Positions 15,595 through 28,062 of a stretch of DNA of 64,000 nt are shown here, piece by piece. Source of the stretch: Mycolicibacterium austroafricanum (lineage in GTDB: Bacteria > Actinomycetota > Actinomycetes > Mycobacteriales > Mycobacteriaceae); assembly GCF_902705885.1 (NCBI RefSeq), contig NZ_CACSIP010000067.1, positions 1 through 64,000 of the forward strand, read 5' to 3'. A model generated the notes under the pieces. The model was not told the origin of the DNA and did not search any database. It was given only the letters and a program-made list of their open reading frames with translations. The stretch's first letter is position 1; the number at the start of each line of letters is the position of its first letter. The position numbers were made by a program, and so were the translations under genes.

Positions 15595-18060
15595 TCACGC
15601 GGGCGGTGAGAAGACCGTGACCGTGGTGACGAAGGCGTTGTCACTGTTGCGGACCGTGTTGGCCACATACCCGGTCCCATCGGCACTGAAGGTCGGCAGG
15701 TTGGTCACTCCCAACTGCGACTGCTCGAGATCGGCGACCTTCTGCGCACCGGCGGGTGTCAGCGCGTACACACCGGATCCGGCCGAGCTGCGGTCGACCA
15801 GGTACGCAGTACCGTCAGCGCCGAAAGTCAATACCTCGATGTCCCCGGGGCTGGGGTAGAAGAGGGCCGGGCTTGCGACGCCGCTGGGCGGCACGACGGT
15901 GTCCCCGGCTGCGTTGAATCCCAGGACGTCGATATCGTAGGCGGCGGGCGTCCCCACGACGAGGTAGCCGGTCCCGTTCGGGCCGAAGACAACGTCGGCG
16001 GCACTGGGGAACGCTACGCCGGGCACGATCGAGGTGTAGGTGTCGGTGGACAACGCGAGTATCTGCCGCGAGAGATACTTCCCGCTCGGATCCCGGTACT
16101 CCACCATCTCGTAGGCTGCACCGTCGGGCCCGAAGAACACCGTCCCCCCGGTCGCCCCTTCCGGGAGTTCGACCGTGCGGACGACGGTGGCATCCGGGCC
16201 CAGCACCGCCACGTATTCCGTACCGTTCACCGCGTAGTTGACGTAACCGAGGTCTTCAGCGGATTGCGAACTTCCGCCGCGGACACTCCGGTCACGCACC
16301 ACGAGCGTGCCGGGCAGGGTGACGATGGTGACGTTGCCGTCGGAGTCGACGACAGCGACAGCGACAGGAGCGTCGTCCAGCGCGGGATCGACGATCGGCG
16401 CGTAGGCGGTGCCGTCCAACCCCAGCTGAAAGCCTGCGATGCGACCGTCGATCGCACCCGAGGTGGCGATCGAGTCGGCGGTGATCCTGGAGATGTAGGT
16501 CGTTCCCGTGCCCTCGTCGGTGTCACCGTCGAAGGTGAACGTCTCCAATCCGAAACCGTCGGCCGTCATCACGGTGTCTCCGGGCAATCCGGCGATGGAG
16601 CGCACCGTGCGTGAGGCGCCATCCACGGTGTACACGCGGGTCGATTGGGCGCCGAAGAAGCCTGTCACACCGGCTGTCACATAGGCGGTCCCATCCTGAT
16701 CCAGGAGGGGCGCACTCGGATCGGAACCGAAGGGCAGGAACGTCGACCTCGTCCATCCGTTGGAGTCGATCGTGCGCAGCGTCGAGAAGCCGAGCCGAGA
16801 GGACACCAGGTGCGCGGTGCCATCCGGTGTCAGTTCGAAGTCCGTGTCATACGAGTACGACCGGGCGAAACCGTTCTCGGAGATCCGATAAACGCGGAAG
16901 TCGATCGGATCTGCAAGGGGCGAGAACGGGACGATCCGGGTTCTGAAGTACAGCGCGCCGTTGGCGCCGATCGTCAGCGGGCTGTCCGTGACGCCTATGA
17001 GGGTCGCGACACGCCTGACAGTACCGTCGCTGTCCACCGCCGAGACGATCGTGTTCGTGCGCCGATTGGTGGTGGTGACCACGATCAGCGTGCCGTCAGG
17101 TCGCATTGCGGCGTGCGCGTACGGGGCGGCGACTCCTCGGATCGGGTCGCTGGTGGTGACGACCTGTCCGTCGCTGTCGAGGATGGTGACCTGCGTCGTC
17201 GACCCGCCGCTGGTGACCTGATAAAGCGTGCCGTCGGAACCGATCACCGGAGATTGATAGGCGGTTCCTGGTATCGGCGAAGACGTCGCGCTGGCCTGAA
17301 CGTCGCCGGCCGACTGCACGGCACTCGAAACGGTGGCCGGGGTGTTGGTCTCGGCAATGCGCTCACCGAGCGGACGCCATATCGACGCCAACAGCGTCAG
17401 CAACAGCGGAGATGCGCCGGGAACTTCCGGCCCGTCACTGGCCGACGCGTCGGCCCCCGGCGCGAACAGCGACGTCATCACGGTTGTCGGCGCCGGGGTC
17501 GGCGACGCGGGTTCTTCTTGGGCGACGTCGCCGGCGTCGGTGGCCGGCGGCTCCGCCAGTGGGGCCCGGGCCTCCGTGCTCGAGTCACCTTGACCTGTCG
17601 GCGGTGTCGCGGTGTCGCCGGCATCGGAGGCGCCCGACGGAGAATCATCGGCATCAGGGACCGCGGGCTCGGTTTCACCGCTGTCCGCCGTGGCGCGCTT
17701 GCCACTCGAGCTGCGTCGATCGGTCGGTTCCTCGGTATCAGAAGTCGACGTTTCGGTCTGCGATTCGGCAGCGTTGTCGTCCGATTCCGGGTCGTCTGTC
17801 GATGAGTCGGTCGACGAGTCGGAATCAGCGGCCGTGGAACTCGGTGTTCGTGCGGCATCGCGTGACTTCGTCGAGCGTGACGGTTTTTCTGCGGACTTCG
17901 TGTCTCCGCGCGAACTCCCGGAAGGACTGTCCGACGCGCTGGCCGAACTCGAGCCCTCGGTTTGCGCCCACGCCGCCCCGGGCATCGCCACCGCCGCGGA
18001 GCCGATACCGAGTGCGACGGCCAACGCGCCTACCTGGCCGACATGCTTCTCCCACACCAT
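15595..18060 (-). CDS. Large secreted protein: signal peptide, Ser/Asp-rich region, beta-propeller-like repeats
   Basis: An 821-residue exported protein. Residues 1-32 are a signal peptide with cleavage after AAWA. Residues 33 to about 215 are a disordered Ser/Thr/Asp/Glu/Pro-rich stretch. A short hydrophobic helix (SPLLLTLLASIWRPLGERI) follows. The rest consists of about ten repeats centred on G-x-D-G-T-x-Y-x-V (DGTLYQV, DGTAYVT, DGTAYLV, DGTGYVA and others), which I read as beta-propeller blades. The ATG at 18060 has GGGAGGT eight bases upstream, whereas longer in-frame openings lack one. No enzymatic motif is seen. A cell-envelope role is likely. It is convergent with xdhA. Confidence 0.75.
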   Translation of the reverse strand: MVWEKHVGQVGALAVALGIGSAAVAMPGAAWAQTEGSSSASASDSPSGSSRGDTKSAEKPSRSTKSRDAARTPSSTAADSDSSTDSSTDDPESDDNAAESQTETSTSDTEEPTDRRSSSGKRATADSGETEPAVPDADDSPSGASDAGDTATPPTGQGDSSTEARAPLAEPPATDAGDVAQEEPASPTPAPTTVMTSLFAPGADASASDGPEVPGASPLLLTLLASIWRPLGERIAETNTPATVSSAVQSAGDVQASATSSPIPGTAYQSPVIGSDGTLYQVTSGGSTTQVTILDSDGQVVTTSDPIRGVAAPYAHAAMRPDGTLIVVTTTNRRTNTIVSAVDSDGTVRRVATLIGVTDSPLTIGANGALYFRTRIVPFSPLADPIDFRVYRISENGFARSYSYDTDFELTPDGTAHLVSSRLGFSTLRTIDSNGWTRSTFLPFGSDPSAPLLDQDGTAYVTAGVTGFFGAQSTRVYTVDGASRTVRSIAGLPGDTVMTADGFGLETFTFDGDTDEGTGTTYISRITADSIATSGAIDGRIAGFQLGLDGTAYAPIVDPALDDAPVAVAVVDSDGNVTIVTLPGTLVVRDRSVRGGSSQSAEDLGYVNYAVNGTEYVAVLGPDATVVRTVELPEGATGGTVFFGPDGAAYEMVEYRDPSGKYLSRQILALSTDTYTSIVPGVAFPSAADVVFGPNGTGYLVVGTPAAYDIDVLGFNAAGDTVVPPSGVASPALFYPSPGDIEVLTFGADGTAYLVDRSSAGSGVYALTPAGAQKVADLEQSQLGVTNLPTFSADGTGYVANTVRNSDNAFVTTVTVFSPPA

Positions 18061-18518
18061 CGCAGACCTCCCGTTGACCAGCACAGCAACCGTATGCCGC
18101 GCACTCGCCCTGACGAATCGGGGATATCCCTTGTTCTCGGATCCGTCGGCGCGCCACATGCTCGGCCCGTCGGCTGTCAGCAAGGGAACGCTAACTCGTG
18201 TCGCCGGGATGCGGTGCGTATCGCCTGAAAATCGTTCGGATCAGCCATTTTTGACGAAGGCGTCGATATCAGGCGGCGTCGACACATCCGCATGCCAACA
18301 CGCCGCGCGACAACGCTCGACCGAGGGAACGAGGCGCGACAGACCCCCGGGCGGCCCCACCGGCCGCCGGCCCAGCGAACAAACTTGGCAAATTCATGGC
18401 CGTGGCCACCAGCGCCCTTGCCGCCGAGGTCTTGACAGCGTCATCACACCCGGGTCCATCGGATGTTGATCGACGAAATCGCGAAATCAACTCCCGCTGA
18501 ACATCATCGGGTTACGAC
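18061..18518. other. Intergenic region between metH and the secreted propeller gene
   Basis: 458 bases without a credible gene. It should contain the promoter of the secreted protein: on the minus strand TACGGT stands about 30 bases before its ribosome site. No inverted repeat or RNA gene stands out. A TTGACA on the plus strand near 18434 has no matching -10 or downstream gene. Confidence 0.5.
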
Positions 18519-22298
<3,780 letters not shown>

Positions 22299-22869
22299 AG
22301 TGCACTCCTTCCATTACGGAAGGCGTCCTTGACTCTGCCGAGCGTGGCGGACACCGGGGTGGGAGCCCCGTCCCCCCAGGTGACCGTTGCAACGCCTCTC
22401 GACCTCGATGAGTCTACGTCGTCCCCTGATCGACGTCTGGACGCCCAAGTCGTCACCGCGATCGACCCCCAGCCACTCGGCGTTCGCGGTGGCCACGAGC
22501 GCCGGCTCGCGGACCTTGTCGCAATATCGGCAATCTCGACAATGTCACCTCGTTAACCAGATTGCAGCCGAACGTATTTCATCCTGTCCGCGTGGCTCCC
22601 GGCCTTGCAGCGAGTACCCGGGATCGTCTCCCTCACACCCACACCGGAGGTACCGAGCAGCTGGTGACAGCCCTGGACGTGATCGGTGTCGTCCAGCGTG
22701 AGCTCGGCTGCCTGCAGCTGGGTTCCCGTGGCGCGGTCGGTTGCGGCGGTCACACGGTCAGGGTAGTGGGGCACCCGACTCGGTTGTCCACGCGAGCGGC
22801 CGTGTGGACCCGCACCTGTGCGCGGGTCGATGCGCGTCCTCCTGCCCGTTCAGGGCTTACGCTGGGCTG
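22299..22869. promoter_or_regulatory. metH leader and divergent promoter region
   Basis: 571 bases between the divergent metH and PAC2 genes, with no believable gene. On the minus strand a TAGACT -10-like box near 22415 would give metH a leader of about 110 bases, containing a small hairpin CGGGG-CTCCCA-CCCCG near 22360-22376. I looked for the conserved B12-box of cobalamin riboswitches and did not find it, so the function of the leader is open. Confidence 0.35.
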
Positions 22870-23748
22870 GTGACCCCCTCGGATTTCAGCGGTCCGAAGC
22901 GATCCGACCTGCCCGCTCTGCGCGACACGATCATCGTCGCGGCATTCGAGGGCTGGAATGACGCCGGTGACGCGGCCAGCGATGCGCTGCAGCACCTGGA
23001 TGCCATCTGGGAGGCCGACACCCTCGTGGAGATCGACGACGAGGCGTACTACGACTACCAGGTCAACAGGCCGGTGATCCGCCAGCTGGACGGCGTGACC
23101 AGGGAACTGGTGTGGCCGTCGATGCGGATCTCGCACTGCCGGCCGCCGGGCAGCGACCGCGACATCGTGCTGATGCACGGCGTGGAACCCAACATGCGGT
23201 GGCGCACCTTCTGTGCGGAGTTGTTGGCCATCGCCGACAAGCTGAACGTGCAGACGGTGGTGATCTTGGGTGCGCTGCTGGCAGACACCCCGCACACCAG
23301 GCCGGTGCCGGTGTCGGGCGCGGCCTACTCGGCGGATTCCGCCAAGACGTTCGGGCTGGAAGAAACCCGCTACGAGGGGCCTACCGGCATCGCCGGCGTT
23401 TTCCAGGACGCCTGCGTGCAGGCGGGGATTCCGGCGGTGACGTTCTGGGCGGCGGTCCCGCACTACGTGTCCCAGCCGCCGAATCCGAAGGCGACGGTCG
23501 CGCTGCTGCGCCGCGTCGAGGATGTCCTCGACGTCGAGGTGCCGCTGGCAGATCTGCCCGCCCAGGCCGAGGAGTGGGAGCAGGCGGTCACCGAGATGAC
23601 CTCCGAGGACGACGAGATCGCCGAGTACGTCCAGTCCCTGGAAGAACGCGGCGACGCCGAAGTCGACATGAACGAGGCGCTGGGCAAGATCGACGGGGAT
23701 GCGCTGGCGGCGGAGTTCGAGCGCTACCTGCGCCGCCGCGGGCGATAG
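22870..23748 (+). CDS. PAC2 family protein, Rv2125 homologue
   Basis: A 292-residue PAC2-family protein of the proteasome-assembly-chaperone-like superfamily, with IIVAAFEGWNDAGDAASDAL at the N-terminus, VVILGALLADTPHTRPVPVSG in the middle, and TGIAGVFQDACVQAGIPAVTFWAAVPHYV as the conserved core. The acidic C-terminal tail (TSEDDEIAEYVQSLEER) is shared with mycobacterial homologues. The function is unknown. Starting at GTG 22870 gives the same length as I recall for Rv2125, while further in-frame codons upstream add unconserved residues. It is followed by a strong inverted repeat at 23756. Confidence 0.88.
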   Translation: MTPSDFSGPKRSDLPALRDTIIVAAFEGWNDAGDAASDALQHLDAIWEADTLVEIDDEAYYDYQVNRPVIRQLDGVTRELVWPSMRISHCRPPGSDRDIVLMHGVEPNMRWRTFCAELLAIADKLNVQTVVILGALLADTPHTRPVPVSGAAYSADSAKTFGLEETRYEGPTGIAGVFQDACVQAGIPAVTFWAAVPHYVSQPPNPKATVALLRRVEDVLDVEVPLADLPAQAEEWEQAVTEMTSEDDEIAEYVQSLEERGDAEVDMNEALGKIDGDALAAEFERYLRRRGR

Positions 23749-23755
23749 CGCGCAA

Positions 23756-23818
23756 CGCCGGAACGGTATTCCGGCAGACGTTTTTCGAGTTACGGCCTGC
23801 GGGAATACCGTTCCGGCG
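23756..23818. terminator. Bidirectional terminator-like inverted repeat between convergent genes
   Basis: Two 22-base arms (23756-23777 and 23797-23818) are reverse complements except for one base, with a 19-base loop containing a run of five T. Each arm is itself a small hairpin: CCGGAA-CGGTA-TTCCGG on the left and a near copy on the right. It sits exactly between the PAC2 stop and the patatin stop, where a terminator for both strands is expected. Confidence 0.7.
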
Positions 23819-23819
23819 C

Positions 23820-24818
23820 TCAGCGGAACCGGGCGAGGTAGTCCGGCCAGTTCCACGTCGCCAGGAAGTCCTCCCCCGCACGTCGTCCTTGCTGGTAGAG
23901 CGCCCGCTTGTCCGGTTCGGACAGGTCGAAGTCGAGCACCCCGACCTCGCTGGTGTCGATCCGGATGGTGCGGGCGCTGACCCTGGGCTGGTTGAGATAT
24001 GCCTGGTCACGGCCCACGAGGACGGTCGTCACAACCTGTTCGAGCAGCGTCGGCGCGCCCAGGAAGTGCAGTGGCCGCAGCGCCGGGATCACCTCGGCGT
24101 TCTCAGCGGGCAGGTTGGGCAGCAGTGTCACCCCGAAGGTCGGCCAGCGAGGTTTCTCGCTGTCGGTCCGGTCGAGGGAATCGATCGGGAAGTTCGACAG
24201 CAGTCCGCCGTCCACCAGTGTCGATGTCCTGCCGTCGGCGCTGGTCAATGTCGCGGGACGGTAGAAGAACGGGATGGCCGTCGACGCACGGACGGCATCT
24301 GCGACAGGCTGCTCATCCGGGTCGAGGCCGTAGATCCGCTGGTAGTCCCACGGCAGGCGGATCAGCTGCCCGAGGGTGACGTCGGCCACGGTGACGACGA
24401 GGCGGTACCGCTGCTCCGGCGGCAGGCTGTCGTCGTCGATCGCGAGATCGGCGAACGTCGTCACCCCGAACTCGGCCAGTCGCGCCGCGGACCACTCCCG
24501 CAGCGCCTCCCCCCGGTAGATGCCGCCGCCGGTGAGCACACCCCAGGCCGGTCCCACCACGGGGACACGTTCGACCGGTCCGGGGTCGAGAAACCTCCGG
24601 TAGTCGATGTCCATCGCCAACGCTTCCAGCCGCTCCGCGGCCAGTTCACCGCTCTGCGCGGCAGCGGCCAGAACGGCGCCGACCAGCGCCCCCGCTGAGG
24701 TCCCGGAGACGCGCTGGGGCACATATCCCGCACGGACCAGTGCGGCGACGGCGCCGACGAGCGCGACGCCCTTGACCCCACCGCCCGAGAGCACCAGGTC
24801 GGCTTGCTTCCCGGCCAT
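23820..24818 (-). CDS. patatin-like phospholipase
   Basis: A 332-residue Ser-Asp dyad lipid acyl hydrolase. The oxyanion hole is SGGGVKGVALVGAV at residues 11-24, the nucleophile elbow is G-T-S-A-G at about 40, and the catalytic Asp lies in LVDGGLLSNFPID. The patatin domain covers nearly the whole chain. There is no signal peptide, so it is probably cytoplasmic or membrane associated. It follows the DUF1254 lipoprotein gene by six bases in the same direction, suggesting one transcript with that gene and the SDR. Confidence 0.9.
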   Translation of the reverse strand: MAGKQADLVLSGGGVKGVALVGAVAALVRAGYVPQRVSGTSAGALVGAVLAAAAQSGELAAERLEALAMDIDYRRFLDPGPVERVPVVGPAWGVLTGGGIYRGEALREWSAARLAEFGVTTFADLAIDDDSLPPEQRYRLVVTVADVTLGQLIRLPWDYQRIYGLDPDEQPVADAVRASTAIPFFYRPATLTSADGRTSTLVDGGLLSNFPIDSLDRTDSEKPRWPTFGVTLLPNLPAENAEVIPALRPLHFLGAPTLLEQVVTTVLVGRDQAYLNQPRVSARTIRIDTSEVGVLDFDLSEPDKRALYQQGRRAGEDFLATWNWPDYLARFR

Positions 24819-24824
24819 CTGCTG

Positions 24825-26273
24825 TCAGACCTTCTCGGGCGGTAGCGACTTCCAGGTGCCGTTGAGCGCGTCGGGCTTGGGCCAGTACAACCTCAGGACC
24901 AACTGGAACGGCCCCTCCGGCGCGGGCAGCCAGTTGGCTTCCCTGTCGATGCCCGGCGAGCTGTTCTGCACGTAGAACGTGTACCCGCCGTCGGCGTCGG
25001 GCACCAGGCTCGGCAGCATCTCCGAGTTGATCAGGTAACGCTTCATCGGGTTGGCGACGAGCCGGCTGGCGGGCATCTCGTACACGGTCAGCGACCAGAA
25101 CGCGTTGACCGGCGGCAACTGGCCGGACGGTAACCGGAACACGTAGTTGTTCGCGCCGGTCAGCGGCTCGCCCTGGGCGTCGTGGGTGAAGACGGGGTAG
25201 ATCGCCTCGGCGGCGGTGTTGCCGTAGATCCCCAGCGCTGCGCCGGCCATCCGGCGCAGGTAGTTGCCATCGAGGTCTTCTCTGGTGCCGAACAGTTGCG
25301 CCGAGGTCACCCTGCCGGTCTCGAGCTCGTCTTTGCGGAACGTGTCGAACTCCGCCCAGGCGTCGGCCATGCCGGCGTCGACTGCGGCGCGGATGTCCGG
25401 GCTGAGCGTGTCGGCGTCGAACCCGTCGTCGGCTCCGATGCCGATCGTGGCGAAGCGGTCCCGCAGCGCACGCTCCTGCGGCAGCGTCGGGGCGAAGCGC
25501 AGCGCGAAGTCGAGGATCTCGAAGAACTGCGGCGAAGTCCGCTGCTGCTCCGGCGTCAGCGGCGGCACGAAGTCGATCGCCGGCACCGGCGCCGGCGGTG
25601 GCTGGTTGAGGAACACCGACAGCGGCGCGACCTGATAACCCGCCTGGATCTTTTTCACCTCCTCGATGTCGGAGGGACCGAACAGCTGGGTTCGGAACAG
25701 CAGAAACGCCAACTCGGTGTCCGAGCGGATCACCTCGTCGACTCCGCCGGGTTTCTCGCCGTCCCAGTTCGGGCCCGCGAGCAGGTAGGTGCCGCCGCCG
25801 TTGCCGGTGGTGCGGCTCCCGACGTAGGCGAAGTTGTAGGTGTAGGCGTCCACGAACTGCACCGAGAAGTACCGGTCCTGCTGAATCGGCGGCACAGTCA
25901 GCACCAGCGGTTCGGCCCGCAGATCGGCGCCGACGGTGGAGTAGGGCGTGTCCGAGTTGGGTGTCTGGATGGTGGTGTCGTCGGGGGTGAACACCCGGGC
26001 GGTGCTGTGCACCTCGTTCCGGCCGCCCTTGTACTGCGGGTCCTGTTTGTCGACGAAATAGGTGTACTGCACGCGGTAGTTGTCGACCACCGGGAACCCG
26101 TAGATGTAGGCCTCCTTGGCGATCGCCCGGGCCTCGTCCGGGGTGACGGCAGACGACGACTCGGTCGGGGTCGGTGCCGCCGAGGTGTCGGTGGTCTCGG
26201 CGTCACGGGTGTCGGTGCTGCACCCGACGAGCAGAATCAGTGCGGCCAGTCCGACGGCCAGGCGGCGGATCAC
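24825..26273 (-). CDS. DUF1254/DUF1214 domain lipoprotein
   Basis: A 482-residue lipoprotein. The signal peptide ends in the lipobox LLVGC (Cys17), followed by a short Thr/Ser-rich linker. The N-terminal DUF1254 domain includes AKEAYIYGFPVVDNYRVQY and QTPNSDTPYSTVGADLRAEP. The C-terminal DUF1214 domain includes NAFWSLTVYEMPASRLVANP, NSEMLPSLVPDADGGYTFYVQ and NWLPAPEGPFQLVLRLYWPK. The pair is common in secreted proteins of unknown function. The GTG start at 26273 overlaps the SDR stop (GTGA). Upstream in-frame residues lack a signal sequence. Confidence 0.87.
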   Translation of the reverse strand: MIRRLAVGLAALILLVGCSTDTRDAETTDTSAAPTPTESSSAVTPDEARAIAKEAYIYGFPVVDNYRVQYTYFVDKQDPQYKGGRNEVHSTARVFTPDDTTIQTPNSDTPYSTVGADLRAEPLVLTVPPIQQDRYFSVQFVDAYTYNFAYVGSRTTGNGGGTYLLAGPNWDGEKPGGVDEVIRSDTELAFLLFRTQLFGPSDIEEVKKIQAGYQVAPLSVFLNQPPPAPVPAIDFVPPLTPEQQRTSPQFFEILDFALRFAPTLPQERALRDRFATIGIGADDGFDADTLSPDIRAAVDAGMADAWAEFDTFRKDELETGRVTSAQLFGTREDLDGNYLRRMAGAALGIYGNTAAEAIYPVFTHDAQGEPLTGANNYVFRLPSGQLPPVNAFWSLTVYEMPASRLVANPMKRYLINSEMLPSLVPDADGGYTFYVQNSSPGIDREANWLPAPEGPFQLVLRLYWPKPDALNGTWKSLPPEKV

Positions 26274-27157
26274 TGCTGTTCCAGCTCTTCGGTGCGGGCG
26301 CCCATCGACCGGCCGAGCGCAGCGACCTGGGCGTCCATCCTGGGAAGCAGGTCGGGCACGAACCTGGCCACCGGCATTTCCCCGACGGGGGTGGACAGCA
26401 GCGGTTTGAGCCATCGCAGGGCGCCGACCCAGCCGGGACAGTTCACCTGTCGTCTGCGGCGCTCGATCCCGGCGACGAAGGCCTGCCCACAGTCCTCGAC
26501 CGAGGTCGTGCGGTTCAGCGGGAACGGCAGCCTGCTCAGCATTTCCGTGAAAGTCGGCAGGTCGGCCTTGGTGTCACGCACCAGCGGCGTGTCGATCCAG
26601 GACATGTGCGCCGAGCCGACGTCGACTCCGCGGTGGGCGACCTCGAGGCGCAGCGCGTTGGCGAACTGCTCGACGGCGGCCTTGGCGGCGTTGTAGGGGG
26701 CAAGGCCCGGTGCGGCGGCGTAGGCGGCCAGCGACGACACGATCAGCACGTAGCCGCGTCGGTCGAGCACCGAGGGCAGGGTCGCCCGCACCGTGTGGAA
26801 CACGCCCATGACATTGACGTCCATCAGGGTTCGGACCGCCTGCGGGTCGACCTGGAGCACCGAACCGTAGGTCGCGATGCCGGCGTTGGCCATGACGATG
26901 TCGATTCCGCCGAACCGTTCGACCGCGCCGGCCGCGGCGGCCTCCATGGCGGGCAGGTCGCGTACGTCGGCGACGACGGTGTGGACCCGGTCACCGCCCA
27001 GCGCGGCCCGCAGTTCGGCGAGCGGCGCCTCGTCGAGATCGGTGAGGACGAGTCGGGCGCCCCGGCGGTGCAGCCGCCGGGCCACCTCGGCGCCGACGCC
27101 GCGCGCAGCACCGGTGATGAAGACAGTTTTTCCGGCTACCGACCCCGCTGTAGTCAC
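26270..27157 (-). CDS. short-chain dehydrogenase/reductase, Rv2129c homologue
   Basis: A 295-residue classical SDR. Cofactor motif TGAARGVGAEVARRL at the N-terminus, the acidic TDLDEAPL that favours NAD, NAG in VMANAGIATYG, and the catalytic Ser, Tyr and Lys in SSLAAYAAAPGLAPYNAAKAA. The C-terminal extension after residue 240 (WVGALRWLKPLL) is typical of a mycobacterial subgroup acting on hydrophobic substrates. The substrate is unknown. It heads a likely operon with the DUF1254 lipoprotein and the patatin. The same gene precedes mshC in M. tuberculosis. Confidence 0.88.
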   Translation of the reverse strand: MTTAGSVAGKTVFITGAARGVGAEVARRLHRRGARLVLTDLDEAPLAELRAALGGDRVHTVVADVRDLPAMEAAAAGAVERFGGIDIVMANAGIATYGSVLQVDPQAVRTLMDVNVMGVFHTVRATLPSVLDRRGYVLIVSSLAAYAAAPGLAPYNAAKAAVEQFANALRLEVAHRGVDVGSAHMSWIDTPLVRDTKADLPTFTEMLSRLPFPLNRTTSVEDCGQAFVAGIERRRRQVNCPGWVGALRWLKPLLSTPVGEMPVARFVPDLLPRMDAQVAALGRSMGARTEELEQQ

Positions 27158-27199
27158 AGCGGAAACCTACTCCACCGCAGGTGGATTACTGCTGAAACC

Positions 27200-27970
27200 T
27201 CATGGATGTTGAACACCATTCGGCGGCGTCGCGCGAATTCCAGCGGAGGGCTTGTGGCTGCGACGCGCGAGCTCCCGCCGTTCCCGGGCAGCCCACCGTC
27301 GCACCCGAACAGGATCCAGCGGCCCGCCGTGGCCGACGTAGATGACGTCGGGATCGAGTGCCAGCACTCGCTCGAGGCTGGTCAGATTGCGCGCCCGGTC
27401 CTCGTGGAACGGCGGAAGTGCAGGCCGATCTCGGATGGCGCCGAGGAACGAGCCGGCCACGAGGTCACCGGCGACGAGTCCCCCGGAATCCGTGATCACC
27501 GATGTCGACCCGGGCGTGTGTCCTGGCGTGTGAAGTATTCGGGCATCGACACCGTAGTCGGCCAATGAGTAGTCGTCGTCGATGAGTTCATCGGGCACGA
27601 ACGGCTCGGTGCTCTGGTGGATGGGCGGCAGCGCGGCGAACAGTCGGCCGAACGGACCGGTGGGCCGCAGCGGTGTGGCGCTGCGGCCCACCGAATAGGC
27701 CCCGAGATCGCCCCTGTGCGCCAGTATCGGGGCCCTCGTTGCCCGCCGCAGGTCGGCCGCCGATCCGAAGTGGTCGATGTGACCGTGGGTGACGATGATG
27801 GCTGTGACGTCGCCCGGGACAACGCCACAGCGCTTCATCATGCTCAGAATCCGCGGCCCCGAACCCGGAGTTCCGGTATCGACCAGCACCGCCTTGCGCC
27901 CGCGCAGAAGGAAGGCGTTCACATTTCCCCGGCCAAGGACGGGCAGCGCCGTCACGTTCGTCCACTCCAT
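27200..27970 (-). CDS. MBL-fold metallo-hydrolase
   Basis: A 256-residue metallo-beta-lactamase-fold hydrolase with two-metal ligands in IIVTHGHIDHFG, ILHTPGHTPGSTS, GGLVAGDLVAG and YVGHGGPLDP. Family members include glyoxalase II and lactonases. No motif singles out one activity. The ATG at 27970 is chosen. A GTG four codons upstream is also possible. It is divergent from an AraC regulator with only about 88 bases between starts, so it may be that regulator's target. Confidence 0.85.
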   Translation of the reverse strand: MEWTNVTALPVLGRGNVNAFLLRGRKAVLVDTGTPGSGPRILSMMKRCGVVPGDVTAIIVTHGHIDHFGSAADLRRATRAPILAHRGDLGAYSVGRSATPLRPTGPFGRLFAALPPIHQSTEPFVPDELIDDDYSLADYGVDARILHTPGHTPGSTSVITDSGGLVAGDLVAGSFLGAIRDRPALPPFHEDRARNLTSLERVLALDPDVIYVGHGGPLDPVRVRRWAARERRELARRSHKPSAGIRATPPNGVQHP

Positions 27971-28031
27971 AGCTCGGAACACTAGGGCGCTATGGTTGCG
28001 ACATGAATGCTCGAAATAGTCGATTTCCTAT

Positions 28032-28062
28032 CCATTCGTCTCACCGGTACTGAGACGAATGG
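28032..28062 (+). promoter_or_regulatory. Perfect 12-bp inverted repeat covering the araC-type gene start
   Basis: CCATTCGTCTCA (28032-28043) and its exact reverse complement TGAGACGAATGG (28051-28062) are separated by seven bases. The right arm contains the start codon ATG at 28059-28061. As DNA it is a candidate operator for autoregulation. As RNA it would form a 12-bp hairpin that buries the start codon. No purine-rich ribosome site is visible outside it. Confidence 0.75.

Noticed and set aside
17612..18469. 285-codon plus-strand frame over the secreted protein's start
   Set aside because: It is antisense to the Ser/Asp-rich coding region and signal peptide, with low-complexity mirror composition.
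22299..22560. Cobalamin riboswitch in front of metH
   Set aside because: No B12-box-like consensus or long conserved fold could be found by eye on the minus strand.
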